Counted from the first letter of the stretch, positions 44,116-62,656 are shown. The stretch: 64,000 nucleotides of DNA from Deltaproteobacteria bacterium (GCA_006226595.1 SBGP01000077.1:163244-227243), one strand, 5' to 3'. Notes: generated by a model from the sequence alone, not told the origin. A program made the numbers and translations.

Positions 44116-44333
44116 CGTTCCCTCTCTGCCGGACGCCTCGGCGTGCGGCTTGGGTTCCGCGTCTTCAAACGCGGCGGCGACGTTTTGCCCGAAGAGGTCT
44201 CCCGCAAGCGGGACGCTCACCAGGCTGGAAGCGTTCCAGCACCCACGGCCGTCAAGTCCGCGGATGCCCTCGAGTGCCCCACACCAGTGGGACACCCGCG
44301 TTCAGCGCTCCACTCTCGTGAAGCGGCGCCTAT
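44116..44333 (-). promoter_or_regulatory. 218-bp spacer between rpmC and rpsQ
   Basis: By far the longest gap inside the S10/spc block, where genes normally lie 4-30 bp apart. Minus-strand hairpins: TCCCGC-TT-GCGGGA near 44205-44218 and GTGTCCCAC/GTGGGGCAC near 44276-44298. A TTGACG lies near 44255-44260, but no good -10 follows at 17 bp. It may hold an internal promoter, a processing site or a repressor-binding leader. Confidence 0.5.
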
Positions 44334-44651
44334 CTAGTCGTTGCCCTGGAGCTTGTCAACGATTCCGCTAAGGAAGCCGCCCTTCTCTTGGGCGCCAGCG
44401 TCGCTGGAATCGGTGACAGGCGCAAAGCTCTTCGCGTGCTGATCGATGAGAGCGTTCTTACGAAGCCCTGCAGCGGTCTCACGGGTGCGGGTCTCGGTCT
44501 TGAGACGCGCAACCGCCTTACGAAGGTTGCCCAGAATCGCGGTGTTCTCGAGCTGCTGCTGGCTGTGCGCGAACTGAGCGCGCACGAGCTCACGCTCGGT
44601 CTCGAGGATCTTGTGGACGAGCTGCTCGTCCGAAAGCTCGGCGAAGGACAT
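44334..44651 (-). CDS. rpmC: 50S ribosomal protein L29 with C-terminal extension
   Basis: The first ~65 residues are standard L29 (ELSDEQLVHKILETERELVR, then NTAILGNLRKAVARLKTETR), a two-helix protein at the tunnel exit next to L23. A further ~40 residues follow (polar, SFAPVTDSSDAGAQEKGGFL then SGIVDKLQGND), so the protein is 105 residues instead of ~63. The tail could reach trigger-factor/SRP docking sites. Start overlaps the rplP stop (TAATG). Confidence 0.93.
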   Translation of the reverse strand: MSFAELSDEQLVHKILETERELVRAQFAHSQQQLENTAILGNLRKAVARLKTETRTRETAAGLRKNALIDQHAKSFAPVTDSSDAGAQEKGGFLSGIVDKLQGND

Positions 44652-45070
44652 TAGAGCACCTCGGCTTCACGAAGCACGAAGCGGGTTCCCACCGAGAGCT
44701 TGTGGCCGGCAAGGCGGAACGCCTCACGCGCCACGTCCTCGGGGACGCCATCGAGCTCGTAGAGGATGCGGCCGGGCTTGATCAGCGCGACCCAGTGATC
44801 CGGAGCGCCCTTACCCTTACCCATTCGGGTCTCGGCGGGCTTCTTGGAGATCGGCTTGTCGGGGAAGACGCGAATCCAGACCTTGCCGCCACGCTTCACG
44901 TAGCGGGTCATCGCGATACGAGCCGCCTCGATCTGACGCGAGGTCAGACGACCGTGGGTCGTCGCCTGGAGGCCGTAGTCTCCAAAGGAGACGTCAGAGC
45001 CACGGTAGGCGAAGCCACGGTTGCGGCCCTTTTGTACTTTCCGGCGCCGAACGCGCTTGGGAGAAAGCAT
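44651..45070 (-). CDS. rplP: 50S ribosomal protein L16
   Basis: A 139-residue protein near the peptidyl-transferase and A-site. [40 protein letters not shown] and [20 protein letters not shown] are L16. Confidence 0.98.
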   Translation of the reverse strand: MLSPKRVRRRKVQKGRNRGFAYRGSDVSFGDYGLQATTHGRLTSRQIEAARIAMTRYVKRGGKVWIRVFPDKPISKKPAETRMGKGKGAPDHWVALIKPGRILYELDGVPEDVAREAFRLAGHKLSVGTRFVLREAEVL

Positions 45071-45091
45071 GGTTTCCTACTCCTGGACGGC

Positions 45092-45739
45092 TCAGACCGC
45101 GCGACGTTCGTCGCCAGCGAGCTTCTCGCCCTTGAAGATCCAGACCTTGACGCCGATGACGCCGTAGGTCGTCTTGGCCTCAGCAAGGCCGTAATCCACG
45201 TCGGCACGGAGGGTATGCAGCGGCACTCGGCCGTCGCGGTACCACTCACGGCGAGACATCTCGGCACCGCCGAGACGACCCGCGCACATCACCTTCACGC
45301 CCTTGGCGCCGGCGCGACGCGCCTGGGTGATGGCCTTCTTCATGGCCCGGCGGAAGGAGACGCGCTTGACGAGCTGCTGGGCGATGTTCTCGGCCACCAG
45401 CACCGCCTCGGTCTCAACCTTGCGGACCTCGATGATGTTCACGAAGACCTCGGTCGTCGTGATCTGCTGCAGCTCGTTGCGGAGCGCATCAAGACCGGTC
45501 GCACGCTTGCCGAGGATGATTCCCGGCTTCGCCGCGTGAACGAAGACCTTGGCCTTGTTCGCAGCGCGCTCGATCACGATCTTGCTGATGCCGGCAGAGT
45601 TCAGCTTCGCCTTCACATGGCGGCGGATGCGGAGATCCTCCTCCACGAAGCGAGCGTAGTCCCGATCGGCGAACCAGCGGGAATCCCAGCCCTGGGTGAT
45701 GCCGACCCGGAAGCCGTTGGGATGAATCTTCTGACCCAT
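45092..45739 (-). CDS. rpsC: 30S ribosomal protein S3
   Basis: A 215-residue head protein with a type II KH domain. [39 protein letters not shown] (KH GxxG) and [20 protein letters not shown] are typical. With S4 and S5 it forms the mRNA entry helicase. Confidence 0.98.
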   Translation of the reverse strand: MGQKIHPNGFRVGITQGWDSRWFADRDYARFVEEDLRIRRHVKAKLNSAGISKIVIERAANKAKVFVHAAKPGIILGKRATGLDALRNELQQITTTEVFVNIIEVRKVETEAVLVAENIAQQLVKRVSFRRAMKKAITQARRAGAKGVKVMCAGRLGGAEMSRREWYRDGRVPLHTLRADVDYGLAEAKTTYGVIGVKVWIFKGEKLAGDERRAV

Positions 45740-45748
45740 GACGTCCCT

Positions 45749-46096
45749 CTACCGAGTGGCGACAACCACAGTGATGTGGCTGGTCTGCTTGAGAATGCGG
45801 GTGGCGCGGCCCTGGGCCCGCGGACGGAAACGCCGCAGGGAGGAACCACCATCCACGAAGATGGTCTTCACGTAGAGATCGTCCACGTCGAGATCGATGC
45901 TGTCCTTAGCGGCGGCCTGCTCGGCGTTCGCAACAGCGGACTCGATGAGCTTCTTGACCAGGGGAGCCGACTTCTTCGGGGTGAAGGTCAGCATCTCCAC
46001 GGCTTCGGAAACATCGCGGCCGCGGACGAGGTTCGCGATGAGGCGAGCCTTCTGCGCGGAGACGCGGACGTTACGGAGAACGGCACGGCTTTCCAT
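45749..46096 (-). CDS. rplV: 50S ribosomal protein L22
   Basis: A 115-residue tunnel-lining protein. [40 protein letters not shown] and the tunnel hairpin [20 protein letters not shown]. Hairpin length looks normal, with no macrolide-type insertion. Confidence 0.97.
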   Translation of the reverse strand: MESRAVLRNVRVSAQKARLIANLVRGRDVSEAVEMLTFTPKKSAPLVKKLIESAVANAEQAAAKDSIDLDVDDLYVKTIFVDGGSSLRRFRPRAQGRATRILKQTSHITVVVATR

Positions 46097-46105
46097 GGGG
46101 TCCTC

Positions 46106-46384
46106 CTAGCGAACCTTGCCCTTACGGTCTGCGGCATGGCCGCGGAACGTACGGGTCGGGGAGAATTCACCGAGCTTGTGGCCGATCATCTGCTCGGTCA
46201 CGTAGACCGGGATGAACTGGCGACCGTTGTGCACGGCGAAGGTCAGGCCAATCATCTCCGGAAGGATGGTCGACCGGCGGCTCCAGGTCTTAATGACCTT
46301 GTTGCTGCTCGCATCGCGAGCGGCCGCCACCTTCTTCCGCAGGTGTCCGTCGATGAACGGTCCCTTCTTTACAGAACGAGGCAT
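46106..46384 (-). CDS. rpsS: 30S ribosomal protein S19
   Basis: A 92-residue head protein. [39 protein letters not shown] and [19 protein letters not shown] are S19. Confidence 0.98.
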   Translation of the reverse strand: MPRSVKKGPFIDGHLRKKVAAARDASSNKVIKTWSRRSTILPEMIGLTFAVHNGRQFIPVYVTEQMIGHKLGEFSPTRTFRGHAADRKGKVR

Positions 46385-46401
46385 GATGGTTCCTGACGCC
46401 G

Positions 46402-47223
46402 CTACTTACGGCGCTTGACGATGAAACGGGAGGAGATCTTCCGCGCGTTACGCGTGCGGTAGCCCTTGGTCGGCTTGCCCCACGGCGTCACGGGATGACG
46501 TCCCTTGGACCGACCCTCACCACCGCCATGCGGGTGGTCGACCGGGTTCATCGCGGTGCCACGAACGTGGGGGCGACGACCCAGCCAGCGAGTACGACCG
46601 GCCTTACCAATAACGATGTTCTCGTGCGAGGTGTTGCCCACCTGCCCGATGGTGGCCCGGTTCTGACCCCAGACCTGACGAAGCTCACCGGAAGGGAGAC
46701 GCAGGAGGACGTATCCACCCTCCTTCGCCATCACCTGGGCGTAGCTGCCGGCGGACCGGCAGAGCTGGCCACCACGACCGCGGCTGAGCTCGATGTTGTG
46801 CACCCAGGTACCGAGGGGGACGGAGACGAGCATCATGGCGTTGCCAGGCTTGATGTCCGCGGTCTCGGAGGTGATGACCTGGTCGCCGACCTTGAGGCCG
46901 AGCGGGTGCAGGATGTAGCGCTTCTCGCCGTCCGCGAAGTGGATCAGGGCGATGTTCGCGGAGCGGTTCGGATCGTACTCGACCGAAGCCACCTTGCCGG
47001 GAACGCCTTCCTTGTCACGACGGAAGTCGATGATGCGGTAGCGACGCTTGTGACCGCCACCCCGGTGACGCACGGTGATGCGACCACGGTTGTTGCGACC
47101 ACCCTTCTTCGACATCGGGGCGAGCAGGGAACGCTCCGGGGTCGACCGCGTGATCTCCGCAAAATCGGAGACCGTCATGAAGCGGCGACCCGCAGACGTC
47201 GGCTTGAACTTCTTCACAGCCAT
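46402..47223 (-). CDS. rplB: 50S ribosomal protein L2
   Basis: A 273-residue protein essential for subunit joining and peptidyl transfer. [39 protein letters not shown] and the conserved [20 protein letters not shown] with the functional His. Order rplW-rplB-rpsS as usual. Confidence 0.98.
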   Translation of the reverse strand: MAVKKFKPTSAGRRFMTVSDFAEITRSTPERSLLAPMSKKGGRNNRGRITVRHRGGGHKRRYRIIDFRRDKEGVPGKVASVEYDPNRSANIALIHFADGEKRYILHPLGLKVGDQVITSETADIKPGNAMMLVSVPLGTWVHNIELSRGRGGQLCRSAGSYAQVMAKEGGYVLLRLPSGELRQVWGQNRATIGQVGNTSHENIVIGKAGRTRWLGRRPHVRGTAMNPVDHPHGGGEGRSKGRHPVTPWGKPTKGYRTRNARKISSRFIVKRRK

Positions 47224-47231
47224 GTTGAACC

Positions 47232-47522
47232 TCAGACCCCGGCGTCGAACACGGGCAGGGACTGACCCTCAGCCACAGTGACGTACGCCTTCTTCCAGTT
47301 GGAGCGCTTGCCGACGTGACGGCCCCAGCGCTTGTTCTTGCCACGCACGATGATCGTGCGGACCGTCGCGACGTCGACGCCGTAGAACTCCTCGATGGCC
47401 TTGCGGACCTGGAGCTTGTTGGCGGCGAGGCCGACCTCGAACGCGTAGGTGCGATCGGTGCCGAGGCCACCGGCGGTCTTCTCGGTCACGAGCGGACGAA
47501 TGAGAATGTGCTGGATGCCCAT
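47232..47522 (-). CDS. rplW: 50S ribosomal protein L23
   Basis: A 96-residue exit-tunnel protein and docking site for trigger factor and [43 protein letters not shown] and [13 protein letters not shown] are L23. Its start overlaps the rplD stop by one base. Confidence 0.97.
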   Translation of the reverse strand: MGIQHILIRPLVTEKTAGGLGTDRTYAFEVGLAANKLQVRKAIEEFYGVDVATVRTIIVRGKNKRWGRHVGKRSNWKKAYVTVAEGQSLPVFDAGV

Positions 47523-48148
47523 CAGTTGCCTCCGAGCCGCGCGGTGACGGCCTCGACGGCGGCCTGCGTCATCACCAGGTTCTGGCGGTGCAGGACGTCG
47601 TAGACGTTGAGACCCTCGCTGGGGAGAACCGTGACGTTGGTCAGGTTGCGAGCCGAGCGGAGCACGGTCTCATCGCGGGAGTCGAGCACGACGAGCGCAT
47701 CGGAGAGCTCGAAGCGGCCCAGGAAATCGACGACCTGGCGGGTCTTGATCTCGGGGAGCTCGAGCTTGTCGAGGACGACGAGCTTGTTCTCCTGAACACG
47801 ACGGGACAGCGCGCTGCACAGAGCGGCGCGACGAACCTTCTTGTTCAGCTTGAACGCGTAGGAGCGCGGGGTAGGACCGAAGACCACACCGCCGCCACGC
47901 CAGATGGGGGAGCGCTTGTGGCCCGCGCGAGCGCGGCCGGTGCCCTTCTGCTTCCACGGCTTCTTGCCGGAACCAGAGACCTCGGCGCGACCCTTCACCT
48001 TGTGGGTGCCGGCACGACGAGCGGCGAGCTGGTAGCGAACGGCCGAGTAAAGGAGGTGCTCCTTGACCTCGCCGCCGAAGACGGCGTCGTCGAGATCAAC
48101 GGTGGAGACCTTCTCACGACCGGCGTTGTAAACATCGATGGTAGGCAT
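47522..48148 (-). CDS. rplD: 50S ribosomal protein L4
   Basis: A 208-residue protein whose loop lines the tunnel. GTHKVKGRAEVSGSGKKPWK, QKGTGRARAGHKRSPIWRGG are the L4 signature. In E. coli L4 also represses the S10 operon. It follows rpsJ directly: rplC, which normally separates them, is missing. Confidence 0.97.
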   Translation of the reverse strand: MPTIDVYNAGREKVSTVDLDDAVFGGEVKEHLLYSAVRYQLAARRAGTHKVKGRAEVSGSGKKPWKQKGTGRARAGHKRSPIWRGGGVVFGPTPRSYAFKLNKKVRRAALCSALSRRVQENKLVVLDKLELPEIKTRQVVDFLGRFELSDALVVLDSRDETVLRSARNLTNVTVLPSEGLNVYDVLHRQNLVMTQAAVEAVTARLGGN

Positions 48149-48164
48149 GGGAAACCCTTCTGCT

Positions 48165-48479
48165 CTACGAGAGCTTGATCTCGACGTGCACGCCCGCAGA
48201 GAGGTCGAGCTTCATGAGCGCGTCCACCGTCTGCTGGTTGGGCTGCAGGATGTCGAGGAGCCGGTGATGGGTACGACGCTCGAACTGCTCGCGCGACTTC
48301 TTGTCGATGTGCGGCCCACGGAGCACGGTCCACCGGTTGATGGTGGTCGGCAGCGGGAACGGACCACGGATATCGACGCCGGTGCGCTTCGCGGTCTCGA
48401 CGATCTCGCGGGCGCTCTTGTCGAGCAGCTTGTGGTCGTACGCCTTGAGGCGGATACGAATCTTGTTGTTCGAAGGCAT
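48165..48479 (-). CDS. rpsJ: 30S ribosomal protein S10 (NusE)
   Basis: A 104-residue protein. [40 protein letters not shown] and [20 protein letters not shown] match S10, which also acts with NusB/NusG in antitermination. First gene of the S10 block, 14 bp after tuf1, so str and S10 blocks are joined; 16 bp before rplD. Confidence 0.98.
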   Translation of the reverse strand: MPSNNKIRIRLKAYDHKLLDKSAREIVETAKRTGVDIRGPFPLPTTINRWTVLRGPHIDKKSREQFERRTHHRLLDILQPNQQTVDALMKLDLSAGVHVEIKLS

Positions 48480-48493
48480 GTGTTTGGTCCTGC

Positions 48494-49687
48494 CTAGTCG
48501 AGGATCTCGGAGACGACGCCGGCGCCGACGGTGCGGCCACCCTCGCGAATAGCGAAGCGGAGCTGCGGCTCCATGGCGATCGGAGTGATCAGCTTGACCG
48601 TCATCGTGATGTTGTCGCCGGGCATGACCATCTCAACGCCCTCGGGCAGCTGGATGTCGCCGGTCACATCGGTGGTCCGGAAGTAGAACTGCGGGCGGTA
48701 GCCGGCGAAGAACGGCTTGTGGCGGCCGCCCTCCTCCTTCTTGAGGATGTAGACCTCGCCCTTGAACTGCGTGTGCGGGGTCACGCTCTTCGGAGCAGCC
48801 AGAACCTGGCCACGCTCGATGTCCTCGCGCTTCACGCCGCGGAGCAGCGCGCCGATGTTGTCACCGGCCTCGCCACGGTCCAGCAGCTTGCGGAACATCT
48901 CGACGCCCGTGATGGTCGTCTTGCGCGTGTCGCGGATACCGACGATCTCGAGCTCGTCGCCCACGTTCACCACACCGCGCTCCACGCGGCCGGTGGCCAC
49001 GGTGCCGCGACCGGAGATCGTGAACACGTCCTCGACCGGCATCAGGAACGGCTTGTCCGTCAGACGCTCGGGGGTCGGGATGTAGTTGTCGACCGCGTCC
49101 ATCAGCGCCTGCACCGCAGGAGCACCGATGTCGCTGGTGTCGCCCTCGAGCGCCTTGAGCGCCGAGCCGGGGATGACCGGAAGGTCGTCGCCCGGGAAGT
49201 CGTAGCTGGACAGCAGCTCGCGGACTTCCATCTCCACCAGCTCGAGCATCTCCTCATCGCCGTCGAGCATGTCGACCTTGTTGAGGAAGACGACGATGTA
49301 CGGAACCTGAACCTGACGGGCGAGCAGAACGTGCTCACGCGTCTGCGGCATCGGACCGTCAGCGGCGTTCACGACCAGGATCGCGCCGTCCATCTGGGCG
49401 GCACCGGTGATCATGTTCTTGATGTAGTCGGCGTGACCGGGGCAGTCGACGTGCGCGTAGTGACGGTTGGCCGTCTCGTACTCGACGTGCGCGGTGTTGA
49501 TCGTGATGCCGCGCGCCTTCTCTTCCGGGGCCTTGTCGATGGCGTCGTACGCCATGAACTTGCCGCCCTGCGACTCGGCCAGCACCTTGGTGATGGCGGC
49601 GGTCAGGGTGGTCTTGCCGTGGTCAACGTGGCCGATGGTGCCGATGTTGACGTGCGGCTTGGTGCGCTCGAACTTCTCCTTCGCCAT
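48494..49687 (-). CDS. tuf: Elongation factor Tu, copy 1
   Basis: A 397-residue GTPase bringing aminoacyl-tRNA to the ribosome. G1 [11 protein letters not shown]2/switch [18 protein letters not shown]3 DCPGHADY, G4 FLNKVDM and G5 GSALKALEG are intact; the C-terminus is [17 protein letters not shown] 49687 follows GGAG. A 265-bp gap separates it from rpsG, where fusA is usually found. The 3' end matches the second copy at the right edge with only synonymous changes. Confidence 0.98.
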   Translation of the reverse strand: MAKEKFERTKPHVNIGTIGHVDHGKTTLTAAITKVLAESQGGKFMAYDAIDKAPEEKARGITINTAHVEYETANRHYAHVDCPGHADYIKNMITGAAQMDGAILVVNAADGPMPQTREHVLLARQVQVPYIVVFLNKVDMLDGDEEMLELVEMEVRELLSSYDFPGDDLPVIPGSALKALEGDTSDIGAPAVQALMDAVDNYIPTPERLTDKPFLMPVEDVFTISGRGTVATGRVERGVVNVGDELEIVGIRDTRKTTITGVEMFRKLLDRGEAGDNIGALLRGVKREDIERGQVLAAPKSVTPHTQFKGEVYILKKEEGGRHKPFFAGYRPQFYFRTTDVTGDIQLPEGVEMVMPGDNITMTVKLITPIAMEPQLRFAIREGGRTVGAGVVSEILD

Positions 49688-49952
49688 GGGAGACTCCAGG
49701 AATCGGTCGCGCCGACGAGGCGCGGGAAGGAAGCTGACGATCTGCGCCATCGAGCCAGAAGAGCCGAATGCTCTTCTCGACCACTGCGACACAGTCCTTT
49801 CGACCGGCGCTCTTTAGTCGCTCAGTGGATGTTTGACCACCCACAGGTCCGACAAAGCCGATCGATTGGTAGAAGCAAAGGGGCGACCCGTGAGGGTCAG
49901 TTGGGTGAATAACACCCGAGCCGAGGCACCGAAGCGCCTCGGCCCTTGTTCA
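49688..49952 (-). promoter_or_regulatory. rpsG-tuf spacer where fusA is missing
   Basis: A 265-bp gap holding the rpsG terminator (49920-49943) and then the probable tuf1 promoter and leader. Candidate -35/-10 pairs exist (for example TGGTCA, 17 bp, TAAAGA near 49810-49840) but none is clear. No tRNA was found. Confidence 0.45.
49920..49943 (-). terminator. rpsL-rpsG terminator with UUCG tetraloop
   Basis: GCCGAGGCGC-TTCG-GTGCCTCGGC on the minus strand: a 10-bp stem (one G-U) closing a UUCG loop, nine bases after the rpsG stop. No U-tract follows. Confidence 0.72.
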
Positions 49953-50423
49953 CTACCAGCGGTAGTGAGAGAAGGCCTTGTTGGCCTCGGCCATGCGGTG
50001 CACGTCCTCGCGCTTCTTCATCGCGCCGCCACGACGGTGGCTGGCCTCGATGAGCTCGTTCGCGAGCTTCTCGCGCATCGAGCGGCCGCCACGGGCACGC
50101 GCGTACTGGATCAGCCAGCGCATGGCGAGGGCGGTGCGGCGGGAGGGACGAACCTCGACCGGAACCTGGTAGGTAGAGCCACCCACGCGGCGAGACTTGA
50201 CCTCGACCATGGGCGACACGTTCTCGAGGGCCTTGCGGAAGACGAGGACAGGATCCTCCTTCGTCCGCTCCTCGATGATCTCGAACGCTCCGTAGACGAT
50301 GCCCTCGGCGACGGCCTTCTTGCCGTCACGCATGACACAGTTCATGAACTTCGAGACGAGGAGATCACCAAATCGGGGATCCGGAAGGATCTCGCGCTTC
50401 GGCACAGTGCGGCGACGCGGCAT
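49953..50423 (-). CDS. rpsG: 30S ribosomal protein S7
   Basis: A 156-residue head nucleator. [40 protein letters not shown] and [19 protein letters not shown] are S7. It follows rpsL by nine bases. Confidence 0.98.
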   Translation of the reverse strand: MPRRRTVPKREILPDPRFGDLLVSKFMNCVMRDGKKAVAEGIVYGAFEIIEERTKEDPVLVFRKALENVSPMVEVKSRRVGGSTYQVPVEVRPSRRTALAMRWLIQYARARGGRSMREKLANELIEASHRRGGAMKKREDVHRMAEANKAFSHYRW

Positions 50424-50432
50424 GGGTACTCC

Positions 50433-50807
50433 CTACTTCTTCGGGCGCTTGGCGCCGTACTTGGAACGGCCCTGACGCCGGTCGTTGACACCGGAAGCGT
50501 CGAGCGCGCCGCGGATGATGTGGTAACGGACACCCGGAAGGTCCTTCACACGACCACCACGGACGAGCACGGAGTTGTGCTCCTGGAGGTTGTGGCCCTC
50601 ACCGGGGATGTAGGAGGTGACCTCCATTCCGTTGGTGAGGCGGACACGGGCGACCTTGCGCAGTGCGGAGTTCGGCTTCTTCGGCGTGGTGGCGTACACG
50701 CGGGTGCACACACCGCGCTTCTGCGGGCAGGCCTTGAGAGCCGGAGCAGCGCTCTTGCGCTTGACCTTCTTACGCCCGTTGCGAACGAGCTGGTTGATGG
50801 TCGGCAT
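50433..50807 (-). CDS. rpsL: 30S ribosomal protein S12
   Basis: A 124-residue decoding-centre protein. [40 protein letters not shown] and [20 protein letters not shown]. The streptomycin-relevant Lys in TPKKPNS and GGRVKDLPG are wild type. The Asp89 site in VKDLPG is the usual methylthiolation target. First gene of the str block, with a promoter just upstream. Confidence 0.98.
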   Translation of the reverse strand: MPTINQLVRNGRKKVKRKSAAPALKACPQKRGVCTRVYATTPKKPNSALRKVARVRLTNGMEVTSYIPGEGHNLQEHNSVLVRGGRVKDLPGVRYHIIRGALDASGVNDRRQGRSKYGAKRPKK

Positions 50808-50894
50808 TGAAAAGTCCTCTAAAGGATTCGACCCGGCGTGGGTCGTAGACGAAGTGAGGAACCCGGCGAAGCCAGCGATCCTCGGCCGGCCGGA

Positions 50895-50921
50895 CTTATG
50901 GGCTTGAGGGGCCCGTGTCAA
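50895..50921 (-). promoter_or_regulatory. Sigma-70-type promoter for rpsL-rpsG
   Basis: On the minus strand a consensus TTGACA (50921-50916) is followed 15-17 bp later by CATAAGTC (50900-50893), a fair -10. It lies between the rpoC terminator and rpsL, about 85 bp before the start codon, so the str block has its own promoter. Confidence 0.55.
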
Positions 50922-50927
50922 GGGCAA

Positions 50928-50957
50928 ACCGCGGTCGAGCACTGCTCGATCCGCGGT
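50928..50957 (-). terminator. Terminator-like hairpin after rpoC
   Basis: ACCGCGG and CCGCGGT, continued by TCGAG/CTCGA with a one-base bulge, around CAGTG; TTTGCCC follows on the minus strand. Contains CTCGACCGCGG twice as a direct repeat. It precedes the rpsL promoter. Confidence 0.6.
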
Positions 50958-51011
50958 CGAGAGCCTTTTTGGCGTCTAAGGGAGAGGCGCGATCGCCCCT
51001 CCCCTAGTCGA

Positions 51012-55832
<4,821 letters not shown>

Positions 55833-55900
55833 GGCGATCTCCTGGAAGCGGGGTGGGCCCGAAGGCCCTTAGAAAAAGGGGGGATTCGGAAAATGCGGGC

Positions 55901-60088
<4,188 letters not shown>

Positions 60089-60376
60089 CAGGACACTCCT
60101 CTCACCCGGGGGATCGCAGAGCGATCACGTTGGGCGGCTCCGAGGGAAAAAATGCGGGACAGGCAAGGCGAACGCACCAAACCCGATCCGCTCGCGACGA
60201 AGGTCACGGCCGGTGATCGGGTTGGAAGAAGCGACGCTGTCATGCGTGGGCGAGCCCTGCCTGGGGTGGTTTGCCGGCATGGACCATCGGTCCGAAAATG
60301 CACGCCTGAACGACGCGCAGCCCACCCCACGGCCGCCGGCAAGCAGACCGCGAGGTGGGCGCGACGTTGAAGTCGA
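60089..60376 (-). promoter_or_regulatory. rplL-rpoB intergenic region (attenuator candidate)
   Basis: A 288-bp gap at the position of the E. coli rplL-rpoB attenuator/RNase III site. Minus-strand features in order: GGACC-GAT-GGTCC (60281-60293), then AACCCGATC/GATCGGGTT (60180-60223, 9 bp, 26-nt loop) followed by TGG. It could tune RNA polymerase relative to L7/L12. Confidence 0.6.
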
Positions 60377-60757
60377 CTACTTGAGCTCGACCGTGGCGCC
60401 GGCCTCGACGAGCTTGGCCATGACGGCCTCGCCCTCGTCCTTGGACACGGCTTCCTTGATCTTGGCCGGAACACCCTCGACGAGGGCCTTCGCGTCCTTG
60501 AGGCCAAGGCTCGTGATCTCACGAACGGCCTTGATCACACCGATCTTGTTGCCACCGAACGACGTCATGACGACGTCGAACTCGGTCTGCTCTTCGACGG
60601 CCGCAGCCTCGCCACCAGCGGCGGGGCCGACACCCATCATGACCGGAGCGGACGCGGACACGCCGAGCTCGGTCTCGAGGGTCTCGATGAGGCTCTTGAC
60701 CTCGGAGAGCTTGAGGTTCTTGATGAAGTCGACAACCTGGTCCTGAGAGACGGACAT
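60377..60757 (-). CDS. rplL: 50S ribosomal protein L7/L12
   Basis: A 126-residue stalk protein. N-terminal dimerisation helix [20 protein letters not shown], an Ala/Gly-rich hinge, and the C-terminal factor-binding domain [20 protein letters not shown] and [20 protein letters not shown] 60757 follows GGAGGAAC; four codons above are open but not conserved. 60 bp after rplJ. Confidence 0.98.
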   Translation of the reverse strand: MSVSQDQVVDFIKNLKLSEVKSLIETLETELGVSASAPVMMGVGPAAGGEAAAVEEQTEFDVVMTSFGGNKIGVIKAVREITSLGLKDAKALVEGVPAKIKEAVSKDEGEAVMAKLVEAGATVELK

Positions 60758-60817
60758 GGGTTCCTCCAAAGGAATGCCCGCGAGGCGAAGCCCCTGCGGT
60801 GCAGAGATTTCGAAGCG

Positions 60818-61342
60818 TCAGGGGCTCTCTTCGAGCTTCGCCTCGTAGTTCTTGAGAAGGTAAAGCAGGTCCCGAGCAGGGCCCTGCAGGACACCGAGGA
60901 TCTGGCGGGGGCCTTCCTGGATCGTGCGGAGCAGCATGGACAGCAGCTCCTCACGGCTCGGAAGGTCAGCGACAGCGAGCACACCCTTCTCATCGAGAAT
61001 GGTGCCCTCGAAGAACCCGGCCTTGACCTCCAGGTTCTGGTTCTCCTTGAGCTGGACCTTGAGCAGCTTCGCAGCCGCGGACGGGTCCTCACCCGAGAAG
61101 AGCACGCCAATGGGCCCGGAGAAGTGCTCGGCCAGGGGCTCGAGCTCCGTACCCGCGATCGCGCGCTTGCACAGCGTGTTCTTCACCACTCGGTAGTGAA
61201 GACCCGCCGGCTCACAGGCGCGACGCAGCGCATCCATCTGCGCAACCGTCGATCCCGAGAAATCGGTGAGCACGACGAAGGGAGCCTCTGCGAAGCGTCC
61301 CTGCATCTCCTCGACAAACTGAGCCTTGTCAGTGCGATTCAT
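60818..61342 (-). CDS. rplJ: 50S ribosomal protein L10
   Basis: A 174-residue stalk base. TDKAQFVEEMQGRFAEAPFV, DFSGSTVAQMDALRRA, YRVVKNTLCKRAIAGT are typical; the C-terminal helix that binds L7/L12 dimers is present. Only ten bases separate it from rplA, so there is no room for the usual L10 leader between these genes. Confidence 0.97.
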   Translation of the reverse strand: MNRTDKAQFVEEMQGRFAEAPFVVLTDFSGSTVAQMDALRRACEPAGLHYRVVKNTLCKRAIAGTELEPLAEHFSGPIGVLFSGEDPSAAAKLLKVQLKENQNLEVKAGFFEGTILDEKGVLAVADLPSREELLSMLLRTIQEGPRQILGVLQGPARDLLYLLKNYEAKLEESP

Positions 61343-61352
61343 GCTTCACCTC

Positions 61353-62072
61353 TTACCGGTGCTCACTGGCGAGGCGCGAGACCTCACCAGCGTCGATGCG
61401 AATGCCTGGACCCATCGTGGTGCTGACGGCGACGGACTTGACGTACGTCCCCTTGGCACTAGCCGGCTTGAGCCGGATGAGGGTCTTGAGGAGCACCAGA
61501 ATGTTGTCCCGGAGCTGATCGGCGCTCATGTTGGCCTTGCCGACGGGCGCGTGGACGATGCCCGCGCGCTCGACGCGGAAGTCCACGCGGCCAGCCTTCA
61601 GCTCGCGCACAACCTCGGCGACCTTCTCGGGACCCACGACCGTCCCCGTCTTGGGGTTGGGCATGAGGTTCCGGGGTCCGAGGATGCGGCCGAGCCGACC
61701 GACCTTGGCCATCATGTTGCGAACCGCCACCGCCTTGTCGAAGTCGGTCCAGCCGTCCGAGATGCGGGCGACAAGGTCGTCCGATCCCACAACGTCTGCA
61801 CCTGCTTCCTCTGCCGCACGAGCCGCGTCGCCGTCCGCGAAGACGACCACGCGCACGGTCTTGCCGATGCCGTGCGGGAGGCTGACAGAGCCACGAACCA
61901 TCTGGTCCGCCTGACGGGGGTTGACCCCGAGGCGCACCGCGACGTCGACGGACTCGTCAAACTTGGCGCTGGCGGTCTTTCCGATGAGCTCTACCGCCTC
62001 ATCGACAGAGTAGCGCTGCTCGTGATCAACGAGCTGCGACACACCCTGGTACCGCTTTCCGTGTGTAGCCAC
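61353..62072 (-). CDS. rplA: 50S ribosomal protein L1
   Basis: A 239-residue protein controlling E-site tRNA release. MATHGKRYQGVSQLVDHEQR, SLPHGIGKTVRVVVFADGD, GRLGRILGPRNLMPNPKTGT and the C-terminal KGTYVKSVAVSTTMGPGIRI are L1. In E. coli it represses the L11 operon. It lies 107 bp after rplK. Confidence 0.98.
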   Translation of the reverse strand: MATHGKRYQGVSQLVDHEQRYSVDEAVELIGKTASAKFDESVDVAVRLGVNPRQADQMVRGSVSLPHGIGKTVRVVVFADGDAARAAEEAGADVVGSDDLVARISDGWTDFDKAVAVRNMMAKVGRLGRILGPRNLMPNPKTGTVVGPEKVAEVVRELKAGRVDFRVERAGIVHAPVGKANMSADQLRDNILVLLKTLIRLKPASAKGTYVKSVAVSTTMGPGIRIDAGEVSRLASEHR

Positions 62073-62179
62073 GGTTGTTTCTCCTTGGTGATGCGCACCT
62101 CCGCGAACGAAGGCCCATCACTCACGCCGGCCGGGGTAAACGAGCAGTCGACAGCCCTCCCCCGGTGACGGTCGCTGGA

Positions 62180-62608
62180 TCAGTTGACGATAATTCCCAT
62201 CGAGACCGCAGTGCCCCGGACCTGGTTCATGGCCGACTCCAGGTTGGTGCAGTTGAGGTCAGGGAGCTTGGTCTTCGCGATCTCCTCCACCTGGGCTTCG
62301 GTGACCGTACCGACCTTGTCGCGGTTCGGCTGGCCGGAGCCCTTCTGGATGCCCGCCGCCTTGAGGAGGAGGACAGCCACCGGAGGAGTCTTGGTGACGA
62401 ACTGGAAGCTGCGATCCGAGTACACCGTGATGACCACGGGGATGATCAGACCCTCACCAGCCTGGGGCTTGGTGCGGGTGTTGAACTCGTCGCAGAACTG
62501 CTTGATGTTCACGCCGGCCTGGCCGAGCGCGGGACCAACCGGCGGGGCCGGACGGGCCGCGCCAGCGGGAATCTGCAGCTTGATCTGGTTGACGACCTTC
62601 TTGGCCAT
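62180..62608 (-). CDS. rplK: 50S ribosomal protein L11
   Basis: A 142-residue GTPase-centre protein. [49 protein letters not shown] and the final [10 protein letters not shown] are L11. Lys3 and Lys39-type positions targeted by PrmA (encoded at 8270-9118) are present in MAKK and the N-terminal region. It follows nusG by 48 bp. Confidence 0.98.
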   Translation of the reverse strand: MAKKVVNQIKLQIPAGAARPAPPVGPALGQAGVNIKQFCDEFNTRTKPQAGEGLIIPVVITVYSDRSFQFVTKTPPVAVLLLKAAGIQKGSGQPNRDKVGTVTEAQVEEIAKTKLPDLNCTNLESAMNQVRGTAVSMGIIVN

Positions 62609-62656
62609 TTTGCGTACTCCCGCCCTGGCTTGCAGGGCGTTGAAACCGGGTCGCGA

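Noticed and set aside
48149..48164. A hidden or frameshifted rplC
   Set aside because: Only 16 bp are available and no L3 motif appears in any frame nearby.
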